The position numbers and the translations under genes were made by a program. A DNA stretch of 64,000 nucleotides. It comes from 20CM-4-69-16 sp035637455. GTDB taxonomy: Bacteria > Gemmatimonadota > Gemmatimonadetes > Gemmatimonadales > GWC2-71-9. Shown here piece by piece: positions 35,853 through 44,767 of the stretch (its first letter is position 1; each line of letters opens with the position of its first letter). The stretch covers positions 20,125 through 84,124 of the forward strand of contig DASPXE010000227.1 in NCBI GenBank assembly GCA_035637455.1, in the 5' to 3' direction. A model generated the notes under the pieces. That model saw only the letters and a list, made by a program, of their open reading frames with translations. It was not told the DNA's origin and made no database searches.

Positions 35853-38800
35853 TCTTGGAGACTCCTCACGCTGCCCGTACGGCTGCGCAGAGCGATGATC
35901 GCGTCGCAGGCGGCGCTCGCCGCCGACATCGTCGTCGTATAGGGCACGCGGTGCATCAGCGCCGCGCGCCGGATCGCGTAATCGTCCGCCTGCGTGAACT
36001 TGCCGAGGGGCGTGTTGATGAGCAGCTGGACTTCCCCGGACACGATCAAGTCGATCGCGTTGGGGCGTCCCTCGTGTACCTTGGCTACCCGCTCGGCCGG
36101 CACCCCGCGCGCCCGCAGGTACTGCTCCGTCCCTGCCGTGGCCACGATCCGGAATCCCAGCTCGTGGAAACGGCGGGCGATCGGGACCACGGTCGGCTTG
36201 TCCGAGTCGTTCACCGTCACGAAGATCGCTCCCGCGAGCGGTAGACTGCCGTCCGCGGCGATCTGCGCCTTGGCGAACGCCATCCCGAAGCTGTCCGCGA
36301 ACCCCATTACCTCCCCGGTCGACCGCATCTCCGGGCCCAGGATGGTATCGACCCCGGGGAGTTTCGTGAAGGGGAAGACCGCCTCCTTCACCGCCACCCC
36401 GGGGAGCGGAAGGTCATCGGGAAGCCCCAGTTCGTCCAGGGTCCGCCCGACGGTGACCGCGGCAGCGAGCCGGGCCAGCGACACCCCGGTCGCTTTGCTC
36501 ACGAACGGAACCGTGCGGGAGGCCCGCGGGTTCACCTCGAGCACGTACACCACCCCATCCTTGATGGCGTACTGGACGTTGATCAGCCCGACGACCCCGA
36601 GCGCCTCCGCGAACGCCTTGGTGTAGCGGCGCATCTCCGCGACCTGGCGGTCGCCGATCAGATACGGGGGCATGACGCACGCCGAGTCTCCCGAGTGTAC
36701 GCCGGCGTCCTCGATGTGCTGCATCACCCCCGCGATGACCGTCCGGCGGCCGTCGGCGATCGCGTCCACGTCGCCCTCGAAGGCGTCCTCGAGGAAGCGG
36801 TCGATCAGGACCGGATGCTCGGGCGCGACGCGGGCGGCTTTCTCGAAGTAATCGCGCAGGGACCCGTCGTCGTACACAATCTCCATGGCCCGACCGCCGA
36901 GCACGTAGGAGGGCCGGACCAGCACGGGATACCCGATACGCTGGGCCACCTTTACCGCGTCGGCGACCGAGCGCGCCGTGCCGTTGGCCGGCTGCGTCAC
37001 GCCCAGGCGCCGAGCCAGCGCCTCGAACCGCTCGCGGTCCTCGGCGACGTCGATCGAATCGGGCGGCGTGCCGAGGATCGGGACGCCCGCCGCCTCGAGC
37101 GGCTTGGTCAACCGGAGCGGCGTCTGCCCGCCGAACTGGACCACCACTCCCTTGGGCCGCTCCCAGCGGACGATCTCGATCACATCCTCGAAGGTGAGCG
37201 GCTCGAAGTACAGCTTGTCCGAGATGTCGAAGTCGGTCGACACCGTCTCGGGGTTGGAGTTGATCATTATGGTCCGATAGCCCAGCTCGCGGAAGGCGAG
37301 CCCCGCGCGGACGCAACAGTAGTCGAACTCCACCCCCTGCCCGATGCGGTTCGGACCGCTCCCGAGGATCACGATCCCCCGCTCCCCGAAGGGCTCGGAC
37401 TCGTTCTCGGCGTCGTACGAGCTGTAAAGGTACGGCGTCGAGGAGGGGAACTCGCCAGCGCACGTGTCCACCGTCTTGTAGGCGGGGTGGATGCCCAGCT
37501 CCCAGCGCCGCGCGCGCAGCGCGTCCTCGGAGCTGCCGCGCAGGTCGCCGAGCTGTCGGTCGCTGAACCCCAGCCGCTTCATGCGCCGCAGCTCCGCCGC
37601 GCCGACGGACTCGAGCCGCGCGAACCAGCGCTCGGCCCCGATCAGCTCCTCCATCTGATAGAGGAACCACGCGTCGATGCCCGTCGCTTCGGCCACCGCG
37701 TCGACGGGCAGCCCAGCGAGCAGCGCCCGCTTGATCTGAAAGACGCGCTCCGGGGTCGGAGTGCGGAGCGCCACGCGGACGTCCGCGAGGCCGTCGCTCG
37801 TCAACCGGTCGTCGGCGAGGGTGGGCCCGATGGCCCATCCAGGCCGCCCGGCCTCGAGCGCGCGCAGCCCCTTCTGGAACGCTTCCTTGAAGGTCCGCCC
37901 GATCGCCATCGCCTCACCGACTGACTTCATCTGCGTCGTGAGGCGGTAGTCCGCGGTGGGGAACTTTTCGAACGCGAACCGCGGTACCTTGACCACGACG
38001 TAGTCGAGCACCGGCTCGAACGACGCCGGCGTCGTCCGGGTGATGTCGTTGGGAAGCTCGTCCAGGGTGTAGCCCACGGCGAGCTTGGTTCCGATGCGCG
38101 CGATGGGAAATCCGGTCGCTTTGGACGCCAGCGCGGAGCTGCGCGATACCCGCGGGTTCATCTCGATCACCAGCATTTCGCCGTCGGCGGGATTCACGGC
38201 GAACTGGATATTGCAGCCGCCCGCCTCGACCCCGATCTCGCGAATGATAGCGATCGCCGAGTCCCGCATCCGCTGGTACTCACGGTCGGTCAGGGTCATC
38301 GCGGGCGCGACGGTGATGGAGTCGCCAGTGTGAACCCCCATCGGGTCGACGTTCTCGATCGAGCAGACGATCACGACGTTGTCTCGGGCGTCGCGCATCA
38401 CTTCGAGCTCGAACTCCTTCCACCCGAGCACGCTGCGTTCGATGAGCGTGGTGTGCACCGGCGAGAGCTCGAGCGCGCGCGCGACCAGCTCCTCGAATTC
38501 GGCGCGGTTGTATGCGACACCGCCACCGGTCCCGCCGAGCGTGAACGACGGGCGCAGGATCGCCGGATACCCGGTCTCGGCCACGATCACCAGCGCTTCC
38601 GCCACCGTCGCGGCCGTGCGCCCCACGGGCGTAGCCAGGCCGATGCGGTGCATCGCCGTCGCGAACTCTGCGCGGTCCTCGGCCATCTGGATCGCGCGGG
38701 CGTTCGCCCCGATCAGCTCTACCCCGTGGCGCTCGAGCGTGCCGTCCCGCACGAGCGCCATCGCCACGTTCAACGCCGTTTGGCCCCCCATCGTGGGCAG

Positions 38801-39058
38801 CAGGGCGTCGGGGCGCTCGCGCTCGATCACTTTGCGCACCCAGTCCGGTGTGACAGGCTCGATGTAGGTCCGGTCCGCGAGCTCGGGGTCGGTCATGATC
38901 GTGGCCGGGTTCGAGTTCACGAGCACGACCGTGTAGCCTTCTTCCTTGAGGGCCTTCACGGCCTGCGTGCCCGAATAGTCGAACTCAGCGGCCTGCCCGA
39001 TCACGATCGGGCCCGACCCGAGCAGCAGGATGCGGCGCAGGTCAGTTCGCTTGGGCAT
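35765..39058 (-). CDS. carB: Carbamoyl-phosphate synthase large subunit CarB
   Basis: Full-length 1097-residue CarB with two ATP-grasp halves making carbamoyl phosphate for pyrimidines and arginine. It starts MPKRTDLRRILLLGSGPIVIGQAAEFDYSG and repeats GSGPNRIGQGVEFDYCC at the start of the second half. ATP-grasp motifs include RPSFTLGGTGGG and RPSYVLGGRAMEIV, and an MGS-like allosteric domain ends the protein. The tail after about residue 1055 is an unrelated Lys/Ser/Thr-rich stretch. carA is not in the window. ATG 39058 overlaps the rmd end by 17 bases. Confidence 0.97.
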   Translation of the reverse strand: MPKRTDLRRILLLGSGPIVIGQAAEFDYSGTQAVKALKEEGYTVVLVNSNPATIMTDPELADRTYIEPVTPDWVRKVIERERPDALLPTMGGQTALNVAMALVRDGTLERHGVELIGANARAIQMAEDRAEFATAMHRIGLATPVGRTAATVAEALVIVAETGYPAILRPSFTLGGTGGGVAYNRAEFEELVARALELSPVHTTLIERSVLGWKEFELEVMRDARDNVVIVCSIENVDPMGVHTGDSITVAPAMTLTDREYQRMRDSAIAIIREIGVEAGGCNIQFAVNPADGEMLVIEMNPRVSRSSALASKATGFPIARIGTKLAVGYTLDELPNDITRTTPASFEPVLDYVVVKVPRFAFEKFPTADYRLTTQMKSVGEAMAIGRTFKEAFQKGLRALEAGRPGWAIGPTLADDRLTSDGLADVRVALRTPTPERVFQIKRALLAGLPVDAVAEATGIDAWFLYQMEELIGAERWFARLESVGAAELRRMKRLGFSDRQLGDLRGSSEDALRARRWELGIHPAYKTVDTCAGEFPSSTPYLYSSYDAENESEPFGERGIVILGSGPNRIGQGVEFDYCCVRAGLAFRELGYRTIMINSNPETVSTDFDISDKLYFEPLTFEDVIEIVRWERPKGVVVQFGGQTPLRLTKPLEAAGVPILGTPPDSIDVAEDRERFEALARRLGVTQPANGTARSVADAVKVAQRIGYPVLVRPSYVLGGRAMEIVYDDGSLRDYFEKAARVAPEHPVLIDRFLEDAFEGDVDAIADGRRTVIAGVMQHIEDAGVHSGDSACVMPPYLIGDRQVAEMRRYTKAFAEALGVVGLINVQYAIKDGVVYVLEVNPRASRTVPFVSKATGVSLARLAAAVTVGRTLDELGLPDDLPLPGVAVKEAVFPFTKLPGVDTILGPEMRSTGEVMGFADSFGMAFAKAQIAADGSLPLAGAIFVTVNDSDKPTVVPIARRFHELGFRIVATAGTEQYLRARGVPAERVAKVHEGRPNAIDLIVSGEVQLLINTPLGKFTQADDYAIRRAALMHRVPYTTTMSAASAACDAIIALRSRTGSVRSLQEWHERTSTEKQPHEAAKPATGSRTPVVKA

Positions 39059-40010
39059 CGAGCACGTCTCGCAGCGTGTCGTCGAGCGAGTAGCGCGGCG
39101 TCCAGCCGGTCGCCGCTCGGAGCTTGGCGCCGTCCCCGACCAGATGGGCGATGTCCGCCGGGCGCATCAGCTCGGCGTCGACCTCGGGAATCGGCCGCAC
39201 GCCCACGAGGTCGGCGAGCTTGAAGAACAGCTGCTCGAGCGTGACGCCCTCACCCGAGGCCACGTTGTAGATTTGCCCCGGCTGTCCCCGCACCAGCAGC
39301 CGCGTGTAGGCGTCCACCACGTCGCGCACGTGCAGGAACTCCCGCACGGGCTCGAGGTTGCCGACCTTGACCACCGGTGCCCCGACGCGCTTGGCGAACT
39401 TGAGTCGCTGGGCCAGCGCCGGCACGACGAACCGCACATCCTGGCCCGGTCCGGTGTGCGCGAAGGGCCGCGCCACCACGACACGCAGCCCCGCTCGGCG
39501 CCACGTCTCCAGGGCGGCCAGCTCCGCGCCGGCCTTGCTGGCGGCGTACGGCGAGCACGGCGCGACGGGATCGGTCTCCCGCCGCGGCCGGGGGGGCGGC
39601 TCCCCGCAGCCGTACACTTCGCTGGTCGAGACCACGAGCACGAGCGGATCGGCCCGGCCCTCGCCCTTGGCCGCGGCGAGGACGTGAACCAGGCGTGCGG
39701 TGCCGCCCGCGTTCACGTCCCACGCCTGGCCGGGATCCCGCGCGGCGTCGGGCCCCGACGCCACCGCCGCGAGATGCACGACCGCGTCGTAGAGCGGCTC
39801 CCCACATGTCCGCACCGACGCGTCATCGGTCAGCTCCAAGGGCACCCATCGCACCGCGGCGCGCTCCTCCGGAGCGAGGTCCCCGCCCCCGCCGGCGGGG
39901 ACCGGTTGCGACGGACGCACTGCGCCGTACACCTCGCGACCGTCGTCGAGCAAGCGTCGGATCAGCCAGCGTCCCACGAACCCGTCCGCGCCGGTCACCA
40001 GCACCTTCAC
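39042..40010 (-). CDS. rmd: NAD-dependent sugar epimerase/reductase, probably GDP-4-keto-6-deoxymannose reductase (Rmd)
   Basis: Extended SDR of 322 residues: VTGADGFVGRWLIRRLL, VSTSEVYG, YAASKAGAELAAL with YxxxK, REFLHVRDVVDAY. It follows gmd with a GTGA overlap, so it most likely uses the Gmd product. The fold resembles Rmd, giving GDP-D-rhamnose; a GDP-fucose synthase cannot be ruled out from sequence alone. Confidence 0.82.
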   Translation of the reverse strand: MKVLVTGADGFVGRWLIRRLLDDGREVYGAVRPSQPVPAGGGGDLAPEERAAVRWVPLELTDDASVRTCGEPLYDAVVHLAAVASGPDAARDPGQAWDVNAGGTARLVHVLAAAKGEGRADPLVLVVSTSEVYGCGEPPPRPRRETDPVAPCSPYAASKAGAELAALETWRRAGLRVVVARPFAHTGPGQDVRFVVPALAQRLKFAKRVGAPVVKVGNLEPVREFLHVRDVVDAYTRLLVRGQPGQIYNVASGEGVTLEQLFFKLADLVGVRPIPEVDAELMRPADIAHLVGDGAKLRAATGWTPRYSLDDTLRDVLDAQAN

Positions 40011-41041
40011 GCGACGCGCTCCACATCGGCGTCCACCATCATCTCGACGAGCGCGCGAAAGTCGACGCGGGGGGTCCAGCCGAGCTCGCGCTGGGCCCGC
40101 GCCGGGTCCGCCTGCAGCGTGTCGACCTCCGCCGGGCGCACGAAGCGCGGATCCACCTTGACGTACTGCTTCCAGTCGAGCCCGACGTGCCGGAACGCCA
40201 CTTCGCACAACTCGCGCACCGTGTGCGTCTCGCCCGTCCCCACCACGTAATCCGCGGGCCGGGGCTGCTGCAGCATGCGCCACATCGCGTCCACGTAGTC
40301 TCCGGCGAAGCCCCAGTCGCGCCGCGCATCCAAGTTGCCGAGCCGCAGCTCCCGGTCCTTCCCCTTCACGATGCGCGCGACCCCGTGGCTGATCTTGCGG
40401 CTCACGAATTCCAGCCCGCGCCGCGGCGACTCATGGTTGAAGAGAATCCCGCTCGTCGCGTACAGCCCGTACGACTCGCGGTAGTTCACCGTGATCCAGT
40501 GCCCGTACACCTTGGCGACCCCGTAGGGGGATCGCGGGTAGAAGGGCGTCGTCTCCCGCTGCGGGGTCTCCTGCACCTTGCCGAACATCTCGGAGGAGCT
40601 CGCCTGGTACACGCGTGCCTCCGGGCGCACCAGACGGACCGCCTCGAGGAGGCGGGTCACGCCGAGCGCCGTGAACTCACCCGTGAGCACCGGCTGGCTC
40701 CACGACGTCGGCACGAAGCTCTGGGCGGCGAGGTTGTAGACCTCGTGGGGCGCGGCGTCCTTCACCACGCTGGTGAGGGAATGCTGGTCGAGCAGATCGG
40801 CGGGGACGATGTGGACGCGGTCGAGCAGATGGCCGATGCGCTCGTAGGAGTCGTGGGAGGTGCGCCGCACGACGCCCACCACTTCGTAGCCCTTGGCGAG
40901 CAGCAACTCGGCGAGATACGAGCCGTCCTGGCCGGTGATGCCGGTGATCAGCGCGGTCCGGCGGGGTTGCCCGACCCCGCCGGCGGGTTTAGGTTTGGGC
41001 GCCCTGCCCTGACGGGCGGGGCTACGATGCTTGGCACTCAT
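40007..41041 (-). CDS. gmd: GDP-mannose 4,6-dehydratase
   Basis: Makes GDP-4-keto-6-deoxymannose. A protein of 344 residues with TGITGQDGSYLAELLL, YNLAAQSFVPTSW, YQASSSEMFGKVQETPQ, YGVAKVYGHW and LGNLDARRDWGFAGDYV, all Gmd signatures. A basic/proline 28-residue N-terminal extension precedes the fold. ATG 41041 is 20 bases from the divergent rpmB start, so the long sugar-to-secA gene run begins here. Confidence 0.95.
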   Translation of the reverse strand: MSAKHRSPARQGRAPKPKPAGGVGQPRRTALITGITGQDGSYLAELLLAKGYEVVGVVRRTSHDSYERIGHLLDRVHIVPADLLDQHSLTSVVKDAAPHEVYNLAAQSFVPTSWSQPVLTGEFTALGVTRLLEAVRLVRPEARVYQASSSEMFGKVQETPQRETTPFYPRSPYGVAKVYGHWITVNYRESYGLYATSGILFNHESPRRGLEFVSRKISHGVARIVKGKDRELRLGNLDARRDWGFAGDYVDAMWRMLQQPRPADYVVGTGETHTVRELCEVAFRHVGLDWKQYVKVDPRFVRPAEVDTLQADPARAQRELGWTPRVDFRALVEMMVDADVERVA

Positions 41042-41061
41042 CTTTTCCGTGAGACCGGTCC

Positions 41062-41253
41062 ATGGCGCGAGTGTGCGAGATCTGTGGCAAGGGCCCCATG
41101 ACGGGACACAACGTCAGCCACGCGAACAACAAGACGAACCGCCGCTGGTACCCCAACCTGCAGCGCGTGCGTGCGGTCGTGAACGGGACCACGCGACGGC
41201 TGCGGGTGTGCACCCGCTGCCTCAAGTCGAACCGCGTCACGAAAGCAGCCTAA
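41062..41253 (+). CDS. rpmB: Ribosomal protein L28
   Basis: A 63-residue large-subunit protein: MARVCEICGKGPMTGHNVSH, then NKTNRRWYPNLQ and LRVCTRCLKSNRV. Two cysteine pairs suggest a zinc-binding form of L28. It stands alone on the plus strand between the gmd and rplQ genes, with a palindromic terminator just behind it. I see no strong promoter in the 20-base gap, so it must lie inside the gmd 5' end. Confidence 0.96.
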   Translation: MARVCEICGKGPMTGHNVSHANNKTNRRWYPNLQRVRAVVNGTTRRLRVCTRCLKSNRVTKAA

Positions 41254-41258
41254 CGAAA

Positions 41259-41279
41259 AGGGGGACCCAGGGTCCCCCT
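41259..41279. terminator. Palindromic hairpin between convergent rpmB and rplQ
   Basis: A perfect 21-base palindrome with 10-base arms (AGGGGGACCC and its complement) around a single central A lies 5 bases after the rpmB stop and 29 bases after the rplQ stop on the other strand. It lacks a T-run but could end transcription from both sides. Nothing else is seen in the gap. Confidence 0.75.
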
Positions 41280-41308
41280 CGCGCCGGCGCCATCTCCCCG
41301 CCGTTCCG

Positions 41309-41665
41309 TCACTCACCCAGCAGTTCGATCCGAGCCACTTCGGCGCCGTCGCCCGAGCGATGGCCCAGCTTGATGATCCTGGTGTAACCGCCGGGACGCG
41401 CAGCGAAGCGCGGCCCCAGGTCCTTGAAGAGCCGGTGGGTCACCGCCCGGTCCTTGATGCGTCGCTCCACCTGGCGGCGGGCGTGCAGATCCCCGCGCCG
41501 CGCGAGCGTGATGAGGCGCTCGGCGTAGGGCCGCAGCTCTTTGGCCTTCGCTTCCGTCGTGACGATGCGGTCGTGGCGGAACAGGCTGGTGGCGAGATTC
41601 GCGAGCAGCGCCTTCTTGTGACTCGCCGTGCGCGACAGCTGCCGGCCCTTGGCGCGGTGCCGCAT
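41309..41665 (-). CDS. rplQ: Ribosomal protein L17
   Basis: A 118-residue protein: MRHRAKGRQLSRTASHKKAL, then NLATSLFRHDRIVTTEAKAKE and the ending AEVARIELLGE. Its ATG shares one base with the rpoA TAA. Last gene of the rpmJ-rplQ operon, as in most bacteria. Confidence 0.97.
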   Translation of the reverse strand: MRHRAKGRQLSRTASHKKALLANLATSLFRHDRIVTTEAKAKELRPYAERLITLARRGDLHARRQVERRIKDRAVTHRLFKDLGPRFAARPGGYTRIIKLGHRSGDGAEVARIELLGE

Positions 41666-42720
41666 TACTCGCCCTCTCCCTCGGTGACCTGGGCTTGCGG
41701 CGGCACGCCCTGCTCCAGGACGCGCAGCTCACCTTCAGCCTCCTCGACCTTCATCGCGAAGTTCAGCCCTTCGCGACGCAGCAGCTCGGCGATCTCCCCC
41801 AGCGCCTTCTCGCCGACGTTCTTCACCTTCAGCAAGTCCTCCTCGCGGTACTGGACCAGGTCGCCGAGCGTGCGGATGTTCGAGTTCTTGAGCGAGTTCA
41901 CCGACCGCACGGACAAGCCGACGTCGTCGATGCTGCGGCTCAGCACCTCGCGCAGCCGGCCCGCGGCAGCGCCGCCGTTCCCCGCGGGCGGCGCCGCCAC
42001 CATCGGCACCTTGCCGAAGTCGACGAAGAAGCGGAAGTGCTCCTGCGCGAGCGCGGCGGCGTACGCCACCGCGTCCTCCGGCGTGATCGTCCCGTTCGTC
42101 TCGACCGTGAGCGTGAGCCGGTCATAGTCGGTACGTTGCCCGACGCGCGTCTCCGCAACGGTGAAGTTCGCCCGCCGCACCGGATTGTAGATCGAGTCGA
42201 TGCGGACGACGTCCACGGGCATAGTGCGGTCGAGCGGATGCTGCTCGGCCTCCACATAGCCGCGGCCCTTGTTGACGTACAGCTCGCCCCCGATCTCCCG
42301 GTCCTCCTGCAGCGTGAACAGCAGCTGGTCCGGGTTCACGATCGTGACGGCGCTGTGCGCCTCGATGTCACGGGCGTAGACGGGACCCGACTTGCCATGC
42401 TTGATGTGGAGTACCGCCTCGTCGACGTCGGGCGCGACGACGAGGGTCAGTTGCTTCAGCCGCTGGATGATCTGGTGCACGTCTTCGACGACGCCCGGAA
42501 TAGTCTGGTGCTCGTGCACCACACCGTCCAGGCGGAACGCCCACACCGCCGCGCCGCGCAGCGAGGAGAGCAGCATCCGTCGCAGCGAGTTGCCGAGGGT
42601 GTAGCCGTAGCCCCGCTCGAGCGGCTGCAGGCGGAACTCGGCGGCGTTCTGGTTGTCCTCCCGCTTGGTCATCTCGACCAGATGGGGCCGGACGAGGCCG
42701 GTCAAATCCAGAGTCGTCAT
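41665..42720 (-). CDS. rpoA: RNA polymerase alpha subunit
   Basis: A 351-residue subunit. The N-terminal assembly domain has LERGYGYTLGNSLRRMLLSSL and YVEAEQHPLDRTMPVD-like sequence. The linker at about 235-255 is glycine/alanine-rich. The C-terminal domain that contacts UP elements and activators has LSVRSVNSLKNSNIRTLGDLV and NVGEKALGEI. A 35-residue acidic tail follows. ATG 42720 shares one base with the rpsD TGA. Confidence 0.97.
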   Translation of the reverse strand: MTTLDLTGLVRPHLVEMTKREDNQNAAEFRLQPLERGYGYTLGNSLRRMLLSSLRGAAVWAFRLDGVVHEHQTIPGVVEDVHQIIQRLKQLTLVVAPDVDEAVLHIKHGKSGPVYARDIEAHSAVTIVNPDQLLFTLQEDREIGGELYVNKGRGYVEAEQHPLDRTMPVDVVRIDSIYNPVRRANFTVAETRVGQRTDYDRLTLTVETNGTITPEDAVAYAAALAQEHFRFFVDFGKVPMVAAPPAGNGGAAAGRLREVLSRSIDDVGLSVRSVNSLKNSNIRTLGDLVQYREEDLLKVKNVGEKALGEIAELLRREGLNFAMKVEEAEGELRVLEQGVPPQAQVTEGEGE

Positions 42721-43355
42721 CACTTGGAATAGAGCTCGACGATTAGCTGTTCTTGCGCGGCGATCGGGATGGCGTCGCGGGTGGGCCGCTCCGTCATCTT
42801 GCCGAGCGCCTTGTCGGGATCGACGTGAATCCACGTCACGGGCTGCGAGCGGCCGAACTGCTCGAGCGCGTGTTTCACTTGTACCATCTCGCGGCTCGCG
42901 TCGGCCACCTTCACCTCATCTCCGGGGCGTACCCGGTACGAGGGGATGTCGACGGTCCGGGCGTTCACCTGGATGTGCCGGTGCCGCACGAGCTGGCGCG
43001 CCTGTCGGCGCGAGACCGCGAAGCCCATCCGGTACACGAGGTTGTCCAGGCGGCTCTCCAGCGCCACCAGCAGGGCCTCGCCCGTCACGCCCGGCTCCTT
43101 GAGCACGCGATCGAAGATGTTGCGGAACTGGCGCTCCGATAGCCCGTAGATCCGTTTGACCTTCTGCTTCTCGCGCAGCTGGCGGGCGTACTCTGATGCC
43201 TTGCGCCGGCGCCCCGAGGACTGGCCGTGCTGGCCAGGGGCGTAGGCGCGCCGCTCCACGGCGCATTTCTCCGTGAGGCAACGCGTCCCCTTGAGGAAGA
43301 GCTTCGTCCCCTCGCGGCGGCACAGCTTACAGGCGGGGCCGGTGTAGCGTGCCAT
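42720..43355 (-). CDS. rpsD: Ribosomal protein S4
   Basis: A 211-residue small-subunit assembly protein. It opens MARYTGPACKLCRREGTKLF with a Cys pair and later RCLTEKCAVERR, giving the four-cysteine (zinc-type) S4 N-terminus. The S4 RNA-binding domain reads LVYRMGFAVSRRQARQLVRH. In many bacteria S4 represses its own operon by binding the mRNA. Confidence 0.97.
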   Translation of the reverse strand: MARYTGPACKLCRREGTKLFLKGTRCLTEKCAVERRAYAPGQHGQSSGRRRKASEYARQLREKQKVKRIYGLSERQFRNIFDRVLKEPGVTGEALLVALESRLDNLVYRMGFAVSRRQARQLVRHRHIQVNARTVDIPSYRVRPGDEVKVADASREMVQVKHALEQFGRSQPVTWIHVDPDKALGKMTERPTRDAIPIAAQEQLIVELYSK

Positions 43356-43358
43356 CGG

Positions 43359-43757
43359 TCAGACGCGCCGTTTCTTGGGCGGCCGGCAGCCGTTGTGCGG
43401 AATCGGCGTGACGTCGCGAATCGACCGGATCTGCAGGCCGGCGGTCGCGAGCGCCTGGATCGCCGACTCGCGGCCCGAGCCCGGCCCCTGGACCCGGACG
43501 TGCACACGGCGCACGCCCAGGTTGAGCGCCTCGCGCGCCGCCTGCTCCGCAGCCACGGTGGCCGCGAACGGCGTGGACTTCTTGGAGCCCTGGAACCCGG
43601 CCTTGCCTGACGAGCCCCACGTGATGGCGTTTCCCTGCATGTCGGTGATCGTGATCAGCGTGTTGTTGAACGTCGCCGTGATGTGGGCGATGCCCTCGGC
43701 CTCCACGACCTTCTTGGCGCGCTTCGCGCTTCCCGCCGCCGGCTTCGCTTGTGCCAT
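43359..43757 (-). CDS. rpsK: Ribosomal protein S11
   Basis: A 132-residue platform protein of the 30S subunit: HITATFNNTLITITDMQGN, SSGKAGFQGSKKSTPFAA, and the ending DVTPIPHNGCRPPKKRRV. It starts directly after the rpsM stop. Confidence 0.97.
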   Translation of the reverse strand: MAQAKPAAGSAKRAKKVVEAEGIAHITATFNNTLITITDMQGNAITWGSSGKAGFQGSKKSTPFAATVAAEQAAREALNLGVRRVHVRVQGPGSGRESAIQALATAGLQIRSIRDVTPIPHNGCRPPKKRRV

Positions 43758-44141
43758 TTATTTTTTGAGCACGGGCTTTTTCTTGCCCGCGATTGCGCGC
43801 CGCGGCCCCTTCTTGGTGCGCGCGTTGGTGTGCGTGCGCTGGCCGCGCACCGGCAGTCCCTTGCGGTGCCGCGTCCCGCGATACGTCCCGATGTCCATCA
43901 ATCGCTTGATGTTCATCGCCACTTCGGTCCGCAGCGCGCCCTCGACCTTGTAGTCCCGCTCGATCACCTGGCGCAGGCGCGCCACCTCGGCGTCGCGCAG
44001 GTCGCGCACCCGCGCGTCAGGACTGACCCCCGTCTCGGCGAGAATCTTCTTCGCGTTCGAGGGGCCGATGCCGAAGATGTACGGAAGGGCATACTGGATT
44101 TTCTTGTCGCGCGGCAGATCCACGCCCGCTATACGTGCCAT
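43758..44141 (-). CDS. rpsM: Ribosomal protein S13
   Basis: A 127-residue 30S head protein: MARIAGVDLPRDKKIQYALP, IFGIGPSNAKKILAE, then RGTRHRKGLPVRGQRTHTNA with a basic tail. It lies 3 bases after rpmJ. Confidence 0.97.
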   Translation of the reverse strand: MARIAGVDLPRDKKIQYALPYIFGIGPSNAKKILAETGVSPDARVRDLRDAEVARLRQVIERDYKVEGALRTEVAMNIKRLMDIGTYRGTRHRKGLPVRGQRTHTNARTKKGPRRAIAGKKKPVLKK

Positions 44142-44144
44142 TCC

Positions 44145-44261
44145 CTACCCCTGCCGCTGCTTGTGCTTGGGGCTGCGCTTGCAGATGACGCGGATGACGC
44201 CTCGCCGCTTGATCACCTTGCAGTGCTCGCAGATCGGTCGGACGCTAGTGCGAACCTTCAA
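44145..44261 (-). CDS. rpmJ: Ribosomal protein L36 (TTG start)
   Basis: A 38-residue zinc-ribbon protein: KVRTSVRPICEHCKVIKRRG, then VIRVICKRSPKHKQ, with three cysteines and a histidine for zinc. The start is a TTG at 44261, with GGAG about 9-10 bases upstream; the longer frame would run into the promoter. First gene of the ribosomal/rpoA operon. Confidence 0.93.
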   Translation of the reverse strand: MKVRTSVRPICEHCKVIKRRGVIRVICKRSPKHKQRQG

Positions 44262-44300
44262 CGGGGTCGGCTCCGGGAGAAAAATCCAATTGAATCTCGA

Positions 44301-44329
44301 ACTATAGACGACCTCGTAAGTTCCCGCAA
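44301..44329 (-). promoter_or_regulatory. Promoter of the rpmJ-rpsM-rpsK-rpsD-rpoA-rplQ operon
   Basis: TTGCGG (44324-44329) and TATAGT (44301-44306) are separated by 17 bases on the minus strand, in the AT-richer gap behind the small secreted-protein gene. The expected start is near 44294, about 33 bases before the rpmJ TTG. Confidence 0.75.
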
Positions 44330-44338
44330 GGGGCCTAA

Positions 44339-44767
44339 TTACGGTGCGCTCCGCAACTCCGACAGCCGCCACGACGCCCCCACCTGCCGGAACCCCAAGA
44401 AGAGCGTTTCCTGCCGCTCATCGGACGTCCCCGCCACGACGTAGCATCGCTCCAGCTCGGCGTACCCTTTCCCCGACCCCGACTCGTGCACGCCGCGCAG
44501 AGTCAACGATCGCTCCACCGCCGTGCGCCAGTGTCGGCGCAGCAGCTCTGCGGCCTGGGCACGATCGAGTGGCGACGACGGATCGGCGCCCGGGATCTGC
44601 AGCACGATGCTAGCACTTTGTCCGACAAGGGCTTGAGGATCGTGGGCGAGCCACGCGCCACGCGCGTGCTCGGCCGCAGCCGCGAGCGACGCCTGCGCGG
44701 CGAGCCGACCACCGCACGTGAGGGCCGGGCTCAGGACCAACGCGACCCCGGCGAGCCAGCGCTTCAT
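44339..44767 (-). CDS. Small exported protein, possibly NTF2/DUF4783-like
   Basis: A 142-residue protein with a signal peptide (MKRWLAGVALVLSPAL, ending RLAAQ). The mature part has a helix (SLAAAAEHARGAWLAHDP) followed by strands (SIVLQIPG, LFLGFRQVGASWRLSEL), a layout like NTF2-fold/DUF4783 proteins. No catalytic motif is evident. ATG overlaps the pyrF stop as ATGA. Family assignment is tentative. Confidence 0.72.
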   Translation of the reverse strand: MKRWLAGVALVLSPALTCGGRLAAQASLAAAAEHARGAWLAHDPQALVGQSASIVLQIPGADPSSPLDRAQAAELLRRHWRTAVERSLTLRGVHESGSGKGYAELERCYVVAGTSDERQETLFLGFRQVGASWRLSELRSAP